From the NCBI GenBank assembly GCA_045660825.1, contig JAZREN010000060.1, positions 80,727 through 144,726 of the forward strand: a DNA stretch of 64,000 nt, written 5' to 3'. The notes beneath the pieces were generated by a model. It ran no database searches and was not told where the DNA came from. It saw nothing but the letters and a program-made list of their open reading frames with translations. This DNA is from HGM04593 sp045660825 (GTDB lineage: Bacteria > Bacteroidota > Bacteroidia > Bacteroidales > Bacteroidaceae). Numbering within the stretch: position 1 is the stretch's first letter; each line of letters opens with the position of its first letter. Positions 52,224-61,337 of the stretch are shown one piece after another. The position numbers and the translations under genes are program-made.

Positions 52224-54560
52224 ATGCATAAAAATTTAGTAATAGTTGAGTCACCCGCCAAGGCAAAGACAATTGAGAAATTCCTTGGCAAGGAGTACAA
52301 GGTTCTGTCCAGCTACGGACACATCTGTGATTTGAAGAAAAAGGAGTTCAGTATAAACACCGAGACTTTTGAACCTCTTTATGAGATTCCCGCCGAGAAG
52401 GAGAAACTGGTAAACAGCCTGCGCAGCGAGGTAAAGAAGGCCGAAATGGTTTGGTTGGCATCCGATGAGGACCGCGAGGGAGAGGCCATCAGCTGGCACC
52501 TGTTCACCGAACTTGGACTGACACCCGAAAAGACAAAACGTATTGTATTCCACGAGATTACCAAGAATGCCATACAGGCAGCCATTGAGAATCCAAGGGA
52601 GATTGACATTAACCTTGTATATGCACAGCAGGCACGTCGCGTACTTGACCGCATCGTAGGCTTCAAGCTGTCGCCGGTTCTTTGGCGCAAGGTAAAGCCC
52701 GCATTGTCGGCAGGCCGTGTGCAGAGCGTTACAGTGCGACTCATTGTTGAGCGCGAGCGAGAAATCAACAAGTTCGTGAGCGAGAGCGGTTACCGCGTAA
52801 CAGCACAGTTTGAGCTCCCGGGCGAGGATGGCGAGAACAACATACTCAGCACCGAGCTGTCAAAACGTTTCAAGACAAAGGAGGAGGCCGAGGCATTCCT
52901 CGCAACATGCAAGGAGAGCACATTTACAATTGAAGACGTAAGCACAAAACCGCTGAAGAAGAGCCCTGCAGCACCATTCACCACATCGACATTGCAACAG
53001 GAGGCAGCACGCAAGCTCGGCTTCACCGTGTCGCAGACCATGATGGTGGCACAGAGACTGTACGAATCGGGATACATCACATACATGCGTACCGACTCGG
53101 TTAACCTATCGTCACTGTGCATAGGCTCGTGCAAGGAGGTGGTTACAGAGATGTTCGGCAAGGAGTATCACAAGAGCGCCAACTACGCAACCCGCACAAA
53201 GGATGCACAGGAGGCTCACGAGGCTATTCGTCCCACATACATGAGCAATGCCACTATCGAAGGTACCGTACCCGAGAAGAGACTCTATGAACTCATCTGG
53301 AAGCGCACATGTGCTTCACAGATGGCCGACGCACAGGTTGAGAAGACAACAGTGAGCATCTCAATAAGCGGACACACCGAGACATTCGTGGCAACAGGCG
53401 AGGTGACAGTGTTCGACGGTTTCATCAAGGTTTACCGCGAGAGCACCGACGACGAGAACACCGGCGACCTTCCTGCAATCCCGGCAGTACACAAGGGTGA
53501 CGTGCTCACCACAAAGGAGATTGTGGCAACAGAGCGCTTTACACAGCACCAGCCACGATATACCGAGGCAAGCCTTGTGCGCAAGCTCGAGGAGCTGGGT
53601 ATAGGCCGTCCATCAACATATGCCCCGACAATCAGCACAATACAGCAGCGCGGATATGTAGAGAAGGGCAACAAGACCGGCGAGACACGCAAATACAACA
53701 TAATTACACTGAAGAACGGAAAGATTACTACCAAGGAGGGCAAGGAGACTGTGGGTGCCGAGAAGGCCAAGCTGTTGCCTACCGATATCGGTATCGTAGT
53801 CAACGATTTCCTCTTCGAGTACTTCCCCGAAATCATGGACTACAACTTCACCGCAACAGTGGAGAAGGAGTTCGATGAGATTGCCGACGGAAAGAGACAC
53901 TGGGCCGACCATATCTCGGTATTCTACAAGGAGTTCGAGCCAAAGGTTGACGGCATCATACAGACAAAGAAGGAGCACAAGGTTGGCGAGCGCGTGCTTG
54001 GCAATGACCCTGCAAGCGGCAAGCCTGTGTCGGTGAAGATTGGACGTTTCGGCCCAATCGTGCAGATTGGCTCGGCAAGCGACGAGGAGAAGCCACGCTT
54101 TGCACAGATGAAGCCCGGACAGACATTGGAGACAATCACTCTGGAGGAGGCTCTTGGCCTGTTCAGCCTGCCACGCACACTTGGCGAGCTCGACGGACAG
54201 ACGATAACAATTGGTGCCGGCCGTTTTGGTGCGTACATCAAGTTCGGCGATGCATATGTTTCATTGCCAAAGACACACGACCCGCTCACAGTAACACTTG
54301 AGGAGGCAACAGAGCTCATTGAGGCAAAGAAGAAGAGCGAGGCCGAGAGAATTATAAAGACATTTGACGAGGAGCCCGAGTTGCAGGTGCTGAACGGCCG
54401 TTTTGGTCCATACATCGCCTACAAAGGCAGCAACTACAAGTTGCCAAAGACTGTGACACCCGCCGAGCTTACATTGCCGGAGTGCCTTGAGATTGTAAGC
54501 AAGCAGCAGGAGGGTGGCAAGGCTCCGGCCAAGAGACGATATACAAAGAAGAGCAAATGA
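52224..54560 (+). CDS. topA: DNA topoisomerase I
   Basis: Protein of 778 residues. The Toprim domain has VIVESPAKAKTIEKFLG and DEDREGEAISWHL. The catalytic Tyr287 is in GYITYMRTDS. QEAHEAIRPT and GIGRPSTYAPTI follow. The C-terminus has three Toprim_C-type repeats (GRFGPIVQIG, GRFGAYIKFG, GRFGPYIAYKG) and a basic tail; the Cys4 zinc fingers of E. coli TopA are absent. It relaxes negative supercoils. It is the first gene of a topA-aroK-speA-argB operon. Confidence 0.97.
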   Translation: MHKNLVIVESPAKAKTIEKFLGKEYKVLSSYGHICDLKKKEFSINTETFEPLYEIPAEKEKLVNSLRSEVKKAEMVWLASDEDREGEAISWHLFTELGLTPEKTKRIVFHEITKNAIQAAIENPREIDINLVYAQQARRVLDRIVGFKLSPVLWRKVKPALSAGRVQSVTVRLIVEREREINKFVSESGYRVTAQFELPGEDGENNILSTELSKRFKTKEEAEAFLATCKESTFTIEDVSTKPLKKSPAAPFTTSTLQQEAARKLGFTVSQTMMVAQRLYESGYITYMRTDSVNLSSLCIGSCKEVVTEMFGKEYHKSANYATRTKDAQEAHEAIRPTYMSNATIEGTVPEKRLYELIWKRTCASQMADAQVEKTTVSISISGHTETFVATGEVTVFDGFIKVYRESTDDENTGDLPAIPAVHKGDVLTTKEIVATERFTQHQPRYTEASLVRKLEELGIGRPSTYAPTISTIQQRGYVEKGNKTGETRKYNIITLKNGKITTKEGKETVGAEKAKLLPTDIGIVVNDFLFEYFPEIMDYNFTATVEKEFDEIADGKRHWADHISVFYKEFEPKVDGIIQTKKEHKVGERVLGNDPASGKPVSVKIGRFGPIVQIGSASDEEKPRFAQMKPGQTLETITLEEALGLFSLPRTLGELDGQTITIGAGRFGAYIKFGDAYVSLPKTHDPLTVTLEEATELIEAKKKSEAERIIKTFDEEPELQVLNGRFGPYIAYKGSNYKLPKTVTPAELTLPECLEIVSKQQEGGKAPAKRRYTKKSK

Positions 54561-55084
54561 CACGCATATTCCTGACCGGGTATATGGGCGCGGGAAAGAC
54601 CACACTTGGTCGCGCGCTGGCCGCTGAGATGGGCATTCCGTTCATTGACCTCGACCACTACATTGAAAAACGCCACTGCAAGACAATAGCGCAGCTGTTC
54701 GCCGAGAAGGGCGAGGAGGGTTTCCGCGAGATTGAGCGCAGGATGCTGCACGAGGTGGGCGAGTTTGAGGATGTGATAATTTCAACAGGTGGCGGCACAC
54801 CATGCTTCTTTGACAACATTGAATACATGAACGCGCAGGGAACGACAGTTTACCTTGACGTTCCGGTTGAGAGGCTCCACATAAGATTGAGCATTGCAAA
54901 GGCAAAACGCCCGCTCATAAAGGACAAGAACGACGAGGAACTGATGGCGTTCATCACCGAACAGCTGGCAAAACGCGCACCGCACTACTGCAAGGCGCAG
55001 TATTCGTTCAGGGCCGACAGGCTTGAGGACACCATGCAGGTGAAGGAATCGGTCGAAGCGTTCCGCCGCGAGTTCGGAGTATAA
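54557..55084 (+). CDS. aroK: Shikimate kinase
   Basis: Protein of 175 residues. The P-loop is GYMGAGKTTLGRALA, the shikimate-binding Asp is in FIDLDHYIE, then GFREIE and STGGGTPCF. It phosphorylates shikimate, feeding AroA. Its ATG overlaps the topA stop (ATGA), so translation is coupled. It is separate from the aromatic cluster at 34-40 kb, which lacks a kinase. Confidence 0.95.
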   Translation: MTRIFLTGYMGAGKTTLGRALAAEMGIPFIDLDHYIEKRHCKTIAQLFAEKGEEGFREIERRMLHEVGEFEDVIISTGGGTPCFFDNIEYMNAQGTTVYLDVPVERLHIRLSIAKAKRPLIKDKNDEELMAFITEQLAKRAPHYCKAQYSFRADRLEDTMQVKESVEAFRREFGV

Positions 55085-55144
55085 GAAAGAGAGAAACACA
55101 AAATAAGAACCATTGATAACCCGACATCAAACACCACTTACGAA

Positions 55145-57040
55145 ATGAAAAAATGGCGCATTGAGGACTCGGAGGATCTCTACAACATCAACGGTTGGGG
55201 AGCATCCTATTTCAGCATCAACGAGAAAGGTCACGTTGCTGTGACACCCAAAAAGGACAGCGTACAGGTTGACCTTAAGGAGTTAATGGACGAATTGCAG
55301 CTGCGCGATGTGGCAGCACCGGTGCTTGTACGCTTCCCGGACATTCTTGACAACCGCATCGAGAAGATTGCGGGCTGTTTCAAGATTGCAGCCGAGGAGT
55401 ACTACTACAAGGGCGAGAATTTCATAGTCTACCCCATCAAGGTAAACCAGATGCGCCCTGTGGTAGAGGAGATCACAAGCCACGGAAAACGTTACAACAT
55501 TGGCCTTGAGGCGGGCTCTAAACCAGAGTTACACGCTGTCATTGCCATGAACACCGACAGCGACTCACTCATCATATGCAACGGCTACAAGGACGACAGC
55601 TACATTGAGCTTGCCCTGTTGGCACAGAAGATGGGACGCCGCATTTTCCTTGTAGTGGAGAAGCTCAACGAACTGAAACGCATTGCCAAGATTGGCAAGC
55701 GCATGGGCGTGCGCCCCAACATAGGTATCCGCATCAAGCTTGCATCTGAAGGCAGCGGCAAGTGGGAAGAGAGTGGCGGCGACGCAAGCAAGTTCGGCCT
55801 CACATCGAGCGAATTGCTCGAGGCACTTGAGATTCTCGAGAAATATGACATTAAGGATTGCCTGCGCCTGATACACTTCCACATTGGTAGCCAGGTGACA
55901 CGTATCCGCCACATAAAGACAGCCCTGCGCGAGGCGTCACAGTTCTACGTGCAGCTGCGCAAGTTGGGCTACAACATCGAGTTCACCGACATTGGCGGCG
56001 GATTGGGTGTGGACTACGACGGTACACGCTCATCAAGCAGCGAGAGTAGCGTAAACTACTCTATCCAGGAGTATGTGAACGACGCGATATATACAATGGT
56101 CGATGCTGCCGACAAGAACGGCATCCCACACCCCAACATCATCACCGAGAGCGGACGCTCTGTGTCGGCTCACCACGCGGTGCTCATCTTTGAGGTGCTG
56201 GAGACAGCAGCCCTGCCACAGATGGACGAGGATTGGGAGGTTGCGGCAAACGACCACGAACTGGCAAAGGAGCTCTACAAGATTTGGTGCGAGCTCGACC
56301 AGCGTACGATGCTCGAGGCGTTGCACGATGCGCAGCAGATTCGCGAGGAGGCACTCGAGCTCTTTAGCCACGGTATCGTTGACCTGAAGACACGTGCACA
56401 GATTGAGAGTATGTTCTGGAGCGTGACACGCGAGATTCTTGCCATTGCCAAGAACATGAAGCATGTGCCCGACGACTTCCGCAAGTTGCCAAAACTGCTT
56501 GCCGACAAGTACTTCTGTAACTTCTCACTGTTCCAGAGCTTGCCCGACAGCTGGGGTATCGACCAGTTCTTCCCCATCATGCCAATTCACCGTCTTGACG
56601 AGCGCCCCGACCGCAGCTGTACCATCCAGGACATGACATGCGACAGCGACGGAAAGATTACCGACTTCATTAACTACAACAGCAAGGCCGACTCATTGAA
56701 GGTTCACCGCGTCAAGTCGAACGAGTCGTACTACCTGGGCGTGTTCCTCGTTGGCGCATATCAGGAGATTCTGGGCGACATGCACAACCTCTTTGGCGAC
56801 ACCAATGCCGTACACGTGAGTGTGGACGAGAATGGCTACCACATTGACAAGATTATTGACGGTGAGACAATTGCCGACGTGCTCGACTACGTGCAGTACG
56901 ATGCGCGCAAACTGGTGCGCACACTCGAGCGCTGGGTGACAAGTGCCGTGAAGGACGGACGCATCACACTCGAAGAGGGCAAGGAGTTCCTCTCGAACTA
57001 CCGCTCGGGATTGTACGGATATACATATCTTGACTATTGA
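55145..57040 (+). CDS. speA: Biosynthetic arginine decarboxylase
   Basis: Protein of 631 residues, the normal SpeA length. The PLP lysine is Lys99 in YPIKVNQ. EAGSKPEL, HFHIGSQ, DIGGGLGVDYDGT and ITESGRSVSAHHAVL mark the alanine-racemase-fold barrel and cofactor phosphate site; a helical insertion and C-terminal beta domain follow. It converts arginine to agmatine as the first step to polyamines. The stop shares its last base with the argB start (TGATG). Confidence 0.96.
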   Translation: MKKWRIEDSEDLYNINGWGASYFSINEKGHVAVTPKKDSVQVDLKELMDELQLRDVAAPVLVRFPDILDNRIEKIAGCFKIAAEEYYYKGENFIVYPIKVNQMRPVVEEITSHGKRYNIGLEAGSKPELHAVIAMNTDSDSLIICNGYKDDSYIELALLAQKMGRRIFLVVEKLNELKRIAKIGKRMGVRPNIGIRIKLASEGSGKWEESGGDASKFGLTSSELLEALEILEKYDIKDCLRLIHFHIGSQVTRIRHIKTALREASQFYVQLRKLGYNIEFTDIGGGLGVDYDGTRSSSSESSVNYSIQEYVNDAIYTMVDAADKNGIPHPNIITESGRSVSAHHAVLIFEVLETAALPQMDEDWEVAANDHELAKELYKIWCELDQRTMLEALHDAQQIREEALELFSHGIVDLKTRAQIESMFWSVTREILAIAKNMKHVPDDFRKLPKLLADKYFCNFSLFQSLPDSWGIDQFFPIMPIHRLDERPDRSCTIQDMTCDSDGKITDFINYNSKADSLKVHRVKSNESYYLGVFLVGAYQEILGDMHNLFGDTNAVHVSVDENGYHIDKIIDGETIADVLDYVQYDARKLVRTLERWVTSAVKDGRITLEEGKEFLSNYRSGLYGYTYLDY

Positions 57041-57813
57041 TGAAAGAGAAGATTACCGTTATAAAGGTTGGAGGTAAGATTGTTGAGGAGGACGCTTCAT
57101 TGGCCGCCCTCCTCGACCGTTTTGCAGCCATTGAAGGCCGCAAGGTGCTCATCCACGGCGGCGGCCGCTCGGCGACACGCATTGCCGAGAAACTGGGCAT
57201 AGAGAGCAAGATGGTCGACGGCCGACGCATAACCGACGAGGAGACGCTGAAGGTTGTGACCATGGTCTATGGCGGACTAGTGAACAAGAACATTGTTGCC
57301 GGTCTGCAGGCACGCGGCGTGAACGCACTTGGACTCACCGGTGCCGACTGTAATATCATCACGGCGCACAAGCGCCCTGTAAAGACCATTGACTATGGTT
57401 TTGTGGGCGACGTGGAGAGGGCCGACGGTGACATGCTCTCAAGGCTAATCGAACAGGGCATCACCCCCATTGTGGCACCGCTGACACACGACGGAAAGGG
57501 CAATATACTGAACACGAACGCCGACACGATGGCGGCCGAGACAGCCAAGGCGCTGGCAACAGTGTACGAGACAACACTGATATATTGCTTTGAATTCCCC
57601 GGCGTGATGCGTAACCCCGAGGATGCCGACAGCCTCATACCCACCATCACAGGCGAGAGCTACAAGCAGCTGCTTGCCGACGGCACAATTAGCGGCGGCA
57701 TGATTCCCAAGATGGAAAACGCCTTCAACGCCATAGGCAACGGCGTGGCAAAGGTAATCATAACCAAGGCCGATGCCATAGACGGCACACAGGGCACACA
57801 CATCATTGCATAA
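57040..57813 (+). CDS. argB: Acetylglutamate kinase
   Basis: Protein of 257 residues from ATG 57040, which overlaps the speA stop by one base. The amino-acid kinase fold shows VIKVGGKI, LIHGGGRSAT, DGRRITDEETL, NALGLTGADCNII, NTNADTMAAETA and GGMIPKMENAF. It phosphorylates N-acetylglutamate (or N-succinyl-glutamate in Bacteroidetes) in arginine synthesis. It stands directly after speA, the gene that consumes arginine. Confidence 0.94.
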   Translation: MKEKITVIKVGGKIVEEDASLAALLDRFAAIEGRKVLIHGGGRSATRIAEKLGIESKMVDGRRITDEETLKVVTMVYGGLVNKNIVAGLQARGVNALGLTGADCNIITAHKRPVKTIDYGFVGDVERADGDMLSRLIEQGITPIVAPLTHDGKGNILNTNADTMAAETAKALATVYETTLIYCFEFPGVMRNPEDADSLIPTITGESYKQLLADGTISGGMIPKMENAFNAIGNGVAKVIITKADAIDGTQGTHIIA

Positions 57814-57816
57814 AGG

Positions 57817-58527
57817 ATGAAGCTCACAAAGAGCATAATGGAGCACCCGCAGTGGGGCACAATCATAGTGGCGCGCAACGCAAGGGCGCGCCGCATTATT
57901 TTACGTGCACGCCCCGACGGCATCCACATCACAGTTCCCACATACGCCAAACAGAGCGACATTGAAAGAGCGATTGCCGATTGCGTTCCCAAACTATTGC
58001 AGAAGAAGCCTCAAAGCATGGGAAGCGTCATTGACAGGGAGTTCAGGATTGAGAGCGAGAATTTCACATTCGGCATTGAAGAGCATGCTACCGATGCATT
58101 CCAGATGAGATACTGCGGAAAGACTGTTACCTTGCTGTGCCCCACAAACACATGCTACAGTGGCACGAAGATGCAGGAGTGGCTGCGCAAGGCTATTACA
58201 ACGGCACTCACACGTCGCGCCAAGGAGCTGTTGCCGCCACGTCTGAAGGCGCTCGCCACAGAGAAGGGCTTTACATACAACGGATGCACCGTGCGCAACG
58301 TGCACAGCCGCTGGGGAAGCTGCAACACGAAGAAGAACATAAGCCTGAGTATATACCTTGCACTGCTCCCCAATGAGCTCATAGACTACGTGCTGCTGCA
58401 CGAACTGTGCCACACCGTGGAGATGAACCACAGCGACAGGTTCTGGGCACTGATGGACAAGGTGACAGCCCCCGCAAGAGCAAAGGATTTACGAAAGAAG
58501 CTCAAAGGGTACAGAACACAGTTCTAG
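57817..58527 (+). CDS. YgjP-like (DUF45/M48-related) metallopeptidase
   Basis: Protein of 236 residues, no signal peptide. The zinc site is LLHELCHTVEMNHSDRFW: HExxH plus a downstream His, with NVHSRWGSCNTKKNISLS before it, the signature of the YgjP/SprT-like DUF45 family. The N-terminal part (ARRIILRARPDGIHITVP) is also typical. The biological substrate is unknown. It begins 3 nt after argB, so it is in the topA operon. Confidence 0.88.
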   Translation: MKLTKSIMEHPQWGTIIVARNARARRIILRARPDGIHITVPTYAKQSDIERAIADCVPKLLQKKPQSMGSVIDREFRIESENFTFGIEEHATDAFQMRYCGKTVTLLCPTNTCYSGTKMQEWLRKAITTALTRRAKELLPPRLKALATEKGFTYNGCTVRNVHSRWGSCNTKKNISLSIYLALLPNELIDYVLLHELCHTVEMNHSDRFWALMDKVTAPARAKDLRKKLKGYRTQF

Positions 58528-58567
58528 GTTAAAGGTGAAAGCCGAGGTTTAATTAAACCGAGGGTTC

Positions 58568-58645
58568 GACAACATCGGCAGCGATAGGTCGCAGGTAGCG
58601 CCGGCAAAGGTGGCGCCCTGCGGGTCGCGGAAAGACGATGTTGTC
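58568..58645 (+). repeat. 78-nt structured element, copy B
   Basis: Aligns without gaps to 1468-1545. Outer stem GACAACATCG/CGATGTTGTC, inner stems GCAGG/CCTGC and GCGC/GCGC. It is preceded by a palindromic GGTTTAATTAAACC (about 58548-58561). It lies in the 175-nt gap between converging genes. Confidence 0.65.
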
Positions 58646-58702
58646 AAAGGTGCAAAATGTAAATGATAAGTGAAATTCAAGCACATTAAGTGTTTTCCGC
58701 TT

Positions 58703-59542
58703 TCAGTTTTCTTGCATTTCCTTATTGAGCCTCACCGCAAGATAGACCGACAGCACTGCAAAGAGGGCAAAGCCGGCAATGCCTGCCGTGCTGTTGGCTA
58801 CGGCCTGTTCATCGGTAGCACTGAAGGCGACTGTTGTAGCCACGGCAAGTGAGTTGTTGAGCACGTGTCCCACAATGACCGACAATAGACTGCCTGTGCG
58901 GTAATATATCCAGCCAAGCACAATACCCAAGAGCGTTGCATAGACAACCTGTATTGGATTCATATGGAAGATACCGAACACCAGCGCCGAGAGTATTATC
59001 GCAGGCCACGGACGGCCGAAATAGCGCATGAGTGCCCCCTGTATTGCACCACGGAAGAGTACCTCCTCGAGCAACGGACCAAAGAATGCAAGTCCAATTA
59101 TACCCACGACATTGCGTGAGAGCCCCATAAAGATGCTGTCCAGATTATCCTTGAGCGGAAACCACTGCACAAAAATGTTGAGCGCAAACATCGCAGTGAA
59201 GACAAGCAGTGTGGATATGAGAAGCGGGCGCGGCGCTATTGAATGCAACAGTTCCTTGCGCAACTTGAAGAAGCCTGTAAAGTGAATGAAAAGCAACATG
59301 GAGAGCGACGATAGGAACAGGCCCCAGGCTTGGGCATCGACAACATAGGATGCAACAACGGGATTCTCTTTCAAGTACTGTGCATTGTTAATGAGTTTTA
59401 TGGCCTCCTTTGGCACGTCGCCCACTGACACCGCAATGCCAAACGCAACAGCCTCGGCCACTATAATGAACAGCACCTGCAACAGGTAGTACATTGCTAC
59501 CAGCAAGGCGACTGTACCTACAAGACGTAAACCTTTCTTCAT
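58703..59542 (-). CDS. CPBP-family intramembrane metalloprotease
   Basis: Protein of 279 residues with about eight hydrophobic segments. The CPBP (Rce1-like, formerly Abi) motifs are present: LLEEVLFRGAIQG (Glu159, Glu160, Arg164), FGIFHMNP (His193) and GHVLNNSLA (His226, Asn230). It is likely an inner-membrane protease; the substrate is unknown. It follows ribF by 15 nt. Confidence 0.88.
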   Translation of the reverse strand: MKKGLRLVGTVALLVAMYYLLQVLFIIVAEAVAFGIAVSVGDVPKEAIKLINNAQYLKENPVVASYVVDAQAWGLFLSSLSMLLFIHFTGFFKLRKELLHSIAPRPLLISTLLVFTAMFALNIFVQWFPLKDNLDSIFMGLSRNVVGIIGLAFFGPLLEEVLFRGAIQGALMRYFGRPWPAIILSALVFGIFHMNPIQVVYATLLGIVLGWIYYRTGSLLSVIVGHVLNNSLAVATTVAFSATDEQAVANSTAGIAGFALFAVLSVYLAVRLNKEMQEN

Positions 59543-59557
59543 ATCTCCAACTCCTAT

Positions 59558-60484
59558 TCAAATTCCACGTTTAACCCTTGCCACATCAACCTCTATCTGG
59601 AAGCGCAAGGCGTTCACATTGTCAAAAACCTGTTCACCACGCAGACGACGCACAAACTGCACGGCAATCTCCTTGCCATACAGATCGCCCTCGAAATCTA
59701 TTATAAACACCTCATTGGTGCGCTGCTTGCCGTTTACCGTGGGCTTGACGCCAATGTTCATAACCCCCTTGAACGCATTGCCGTCAATCATGACATCGGT
59801 TTCATAGACACCGTCCAACGGCAGCATCTGTTCATCGTCGGCAGGGGAGATATTTGCTGTGGGGAAGCCGAGTACACGCCCGATACCGGCACCATGAACT
59901 ACTGTGCCCGCCAATGAGTAGTTGCGGCCAAGCAACAGGGCTGCATGCGCCACATCGCCGGCCGACAAGGCGCGGCGCACTGCCGACGAGCTCACGGCTA
60001 TGCCGTCCACAACGAATGGCTGTGTTCCAAAGACCTCTATACCTTGCTCCTTGCCAAAGGCAATATACTGCTCGAGTCCCTCACCTGCAGCAGGCTTGCC
60101 AAAATGGTGATCGTAACCCACAGCAAGCAACTGCACGCCAAGACGCTCCACAAGAATCTCCTCCATGAAACGCGCGGCTGTCATTGCTGCCATTGCATGG
60201 TCAAAGTCGAGCAACACGCAAATGTCGACACCTGCCGCCTCAAGTAGCTTTACCTTTTCGCACGATGGCGTGAGCTGGAAAGGTGCACTTTCCTTGTCAA
60301 ATAGCCTGCGCGGATGAGTGGCAAAAGTAACCACCATGAGCGGCAGCCCCTTTGTGGCAGCGGCTGCACGCAACTCAGCAAGCATGGCAAGGTGCCCACG
60401 GTGCACACCGTCGAACGAGCCTATTGTGGCTGCGCATGGTGTCATGTCGTATTTTGTTATGTCTGTTATTATCTGCATAGTCAT
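59558..60484 (-). CDS. ribF: Bifunctional riboflavin kinase / FAD synthetase
   Basis: Protein of 308 residues. The N-terminal FAD synthetase has TIGSFDGVHRGHLAML and AVGYDHHFGK, with VSSSAVRRAL. The C-terminal flavokinase has GRVLGFPTANISP, GVYETDV and NIGVKPTVNG. It makes FMN and FAD. The ATG overlaps the stop of the HAD gene (ATGA). Confidence 0.95.
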   Translation of the reverse strand: MTMQIITDITKYDMTPCAATIGSFDGVHRGHLAMLAELRAAAATKGLPLMVVTFATHPRRLFDKESAPFQLTPSCEKVKLLEAAGVDICVLLDFDHAMAAMTAARFMEEILVERLGVQLLAVGYDHHFGKPAAGEGLEQYIAFGKEQGIEVFGTQPFVVDGIAVSSSAVRRALSAGDVAHAALLLGRNYSLAGTVVHGAGIGRVLGFPTANISPADDEQMLPLDGVYETDVMIDGNAFKGVMNIGVKPTVNGKQRTNEVFIIDFEGDLYGKEIAVQFVRRLRGEQVFDNVNALRFQIEVDVARVKRGI

Positions 60485-61122
60485 TCATTGAATATCCCGT
60501 CCCACGGTGCGTTGCGTTCAACATGCACGGCATCGATGCCCAAGGCGCGTGCGGCAGCACAGTTCTCGGCCGAGTCGTCGAAGAAGAGGCAGTCGGCAGG
60601 CAGCACACCCTCGCTCTCAAGGAGAGAGAGGAATATCCCGGGTTCGGGCTTGCGACGACGCATCTGGTACGAGAGATACAGGGCATCGAAACACTCCGAT
60701 GGCAACTTGCCGCCGGCCTGTGTAAACACCTGCTCAATACGTGGCCAGTGTCCGCTGTTGGTGTTGCTGAGCATGACCACGCGGTAGCCGGCGCTGCGCA
60801 GTGCTGCAAGACGCTGCAATTTGACTGCGGGAATATCGCCCAGCATAAGGTTCCACACACGCTGCACCTCGCCGTTAAGGGCATCGCCAAGTCTATCTGT
60901 CACATGGTTGGGAATAAAGGATTTTATATAACCGAACATCTCGTCGGTTGTTATGTCGCCACGGTCGTACTGCATCATTGCACTGTTCACAAGACAGCCC
61001 TGCTCGGTGAGCATTCCGGCAGGAACGCCCAATGCAACCATGGCTGCAAAAGTGCGGTCAACAAATAGGTCGATTACCACACCGCCCAAATCAAATATCA
61101 GTACCTTTTTACCTGTCAACAT
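60481..61122 (-). CDS. HAD-superfamily hydrolase (YihX-like phosphatase)
   Basis: Protein of 213 residues from ATG 61122; the open frame continues to 61155, but MLTGKKVLIFDLGGVV fits the family start. Motif I is FDLGGVV, motif II LSNTN, motif III RKPEPGIF and motif IV FFDDSAEN. The helical cap is the small subfamily IA type. It dephosphorylates small metabolites; YihX relatives act on glucose-1-phosphate. It overlaps ribF, so a link to flavin metabolism, such as dephosphorylating the riboflavin precursor, is possible but not shown. Confidence 0.86.
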   Translation of the reverse strand: MLTGKKVLIFDLGGVVIDLFVDRTFAAMVALGVPAGMLTEQGCLVNSAMMQYDRGDITTDEMFGYIKSFIPNHVTDRLGDALNGEVQRVWNLMLGDIPAVKLQRLAALRSAGYRVVMLSNTNSGHWPRIEQVFTQAGGKLPSECFDALYLSYQMRRRKPEPGIFLSLLESEGVLPADCLFFDDSAENCAAARALGIDAVHVERNAPWDGIFNE

Positions 61123-61165
61123 ATATTTTCGGACCAAGAAACAGTTTCCTGTCATAATGTTATCG

Positions 61166-61196
61166 CAAATTTACATAAAAAATGCCTTATGCCACA
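61166..61196 (-). promoter_or_regulatory. Promoter of the HAD-ribF-CPBP operon
   Basis: On the minus strand -7 TAAATTTG (61166-61173) and a TTG (61194-61196) are 20 bp apart. The start codon at 61122 is about 44 nt downstream. Confidence 0.5.
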
Positions 61197-61272
61197 ATTT
61201 TTATCTATATTTGAACTCCATAGCAAGTGTAAGCCACCCCACTGTAAATATTTTAACACAAATTAACAAATA

Positions 61273-61306
61273 GGGGGGGGTAATTTCAGAAATTGCACTA
61301 CATTTG
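61273..61306 (+). promoter_or_regulatory. Promoter of the ABC exporter, with a G8 tract
   Basis: The -7 box TACATTTG (61299-61306) matches TAnnTTTG, 32 nt before the start at 61338. A run of eight G (61273-61280) sits where the -33 element and spacer would be. A change in G number would alter promoter spacing. Confidence 0.5.
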
Positions 61307-61337
61307 CCAACGAACAAAGAACAAAACTCTAGAAAAA

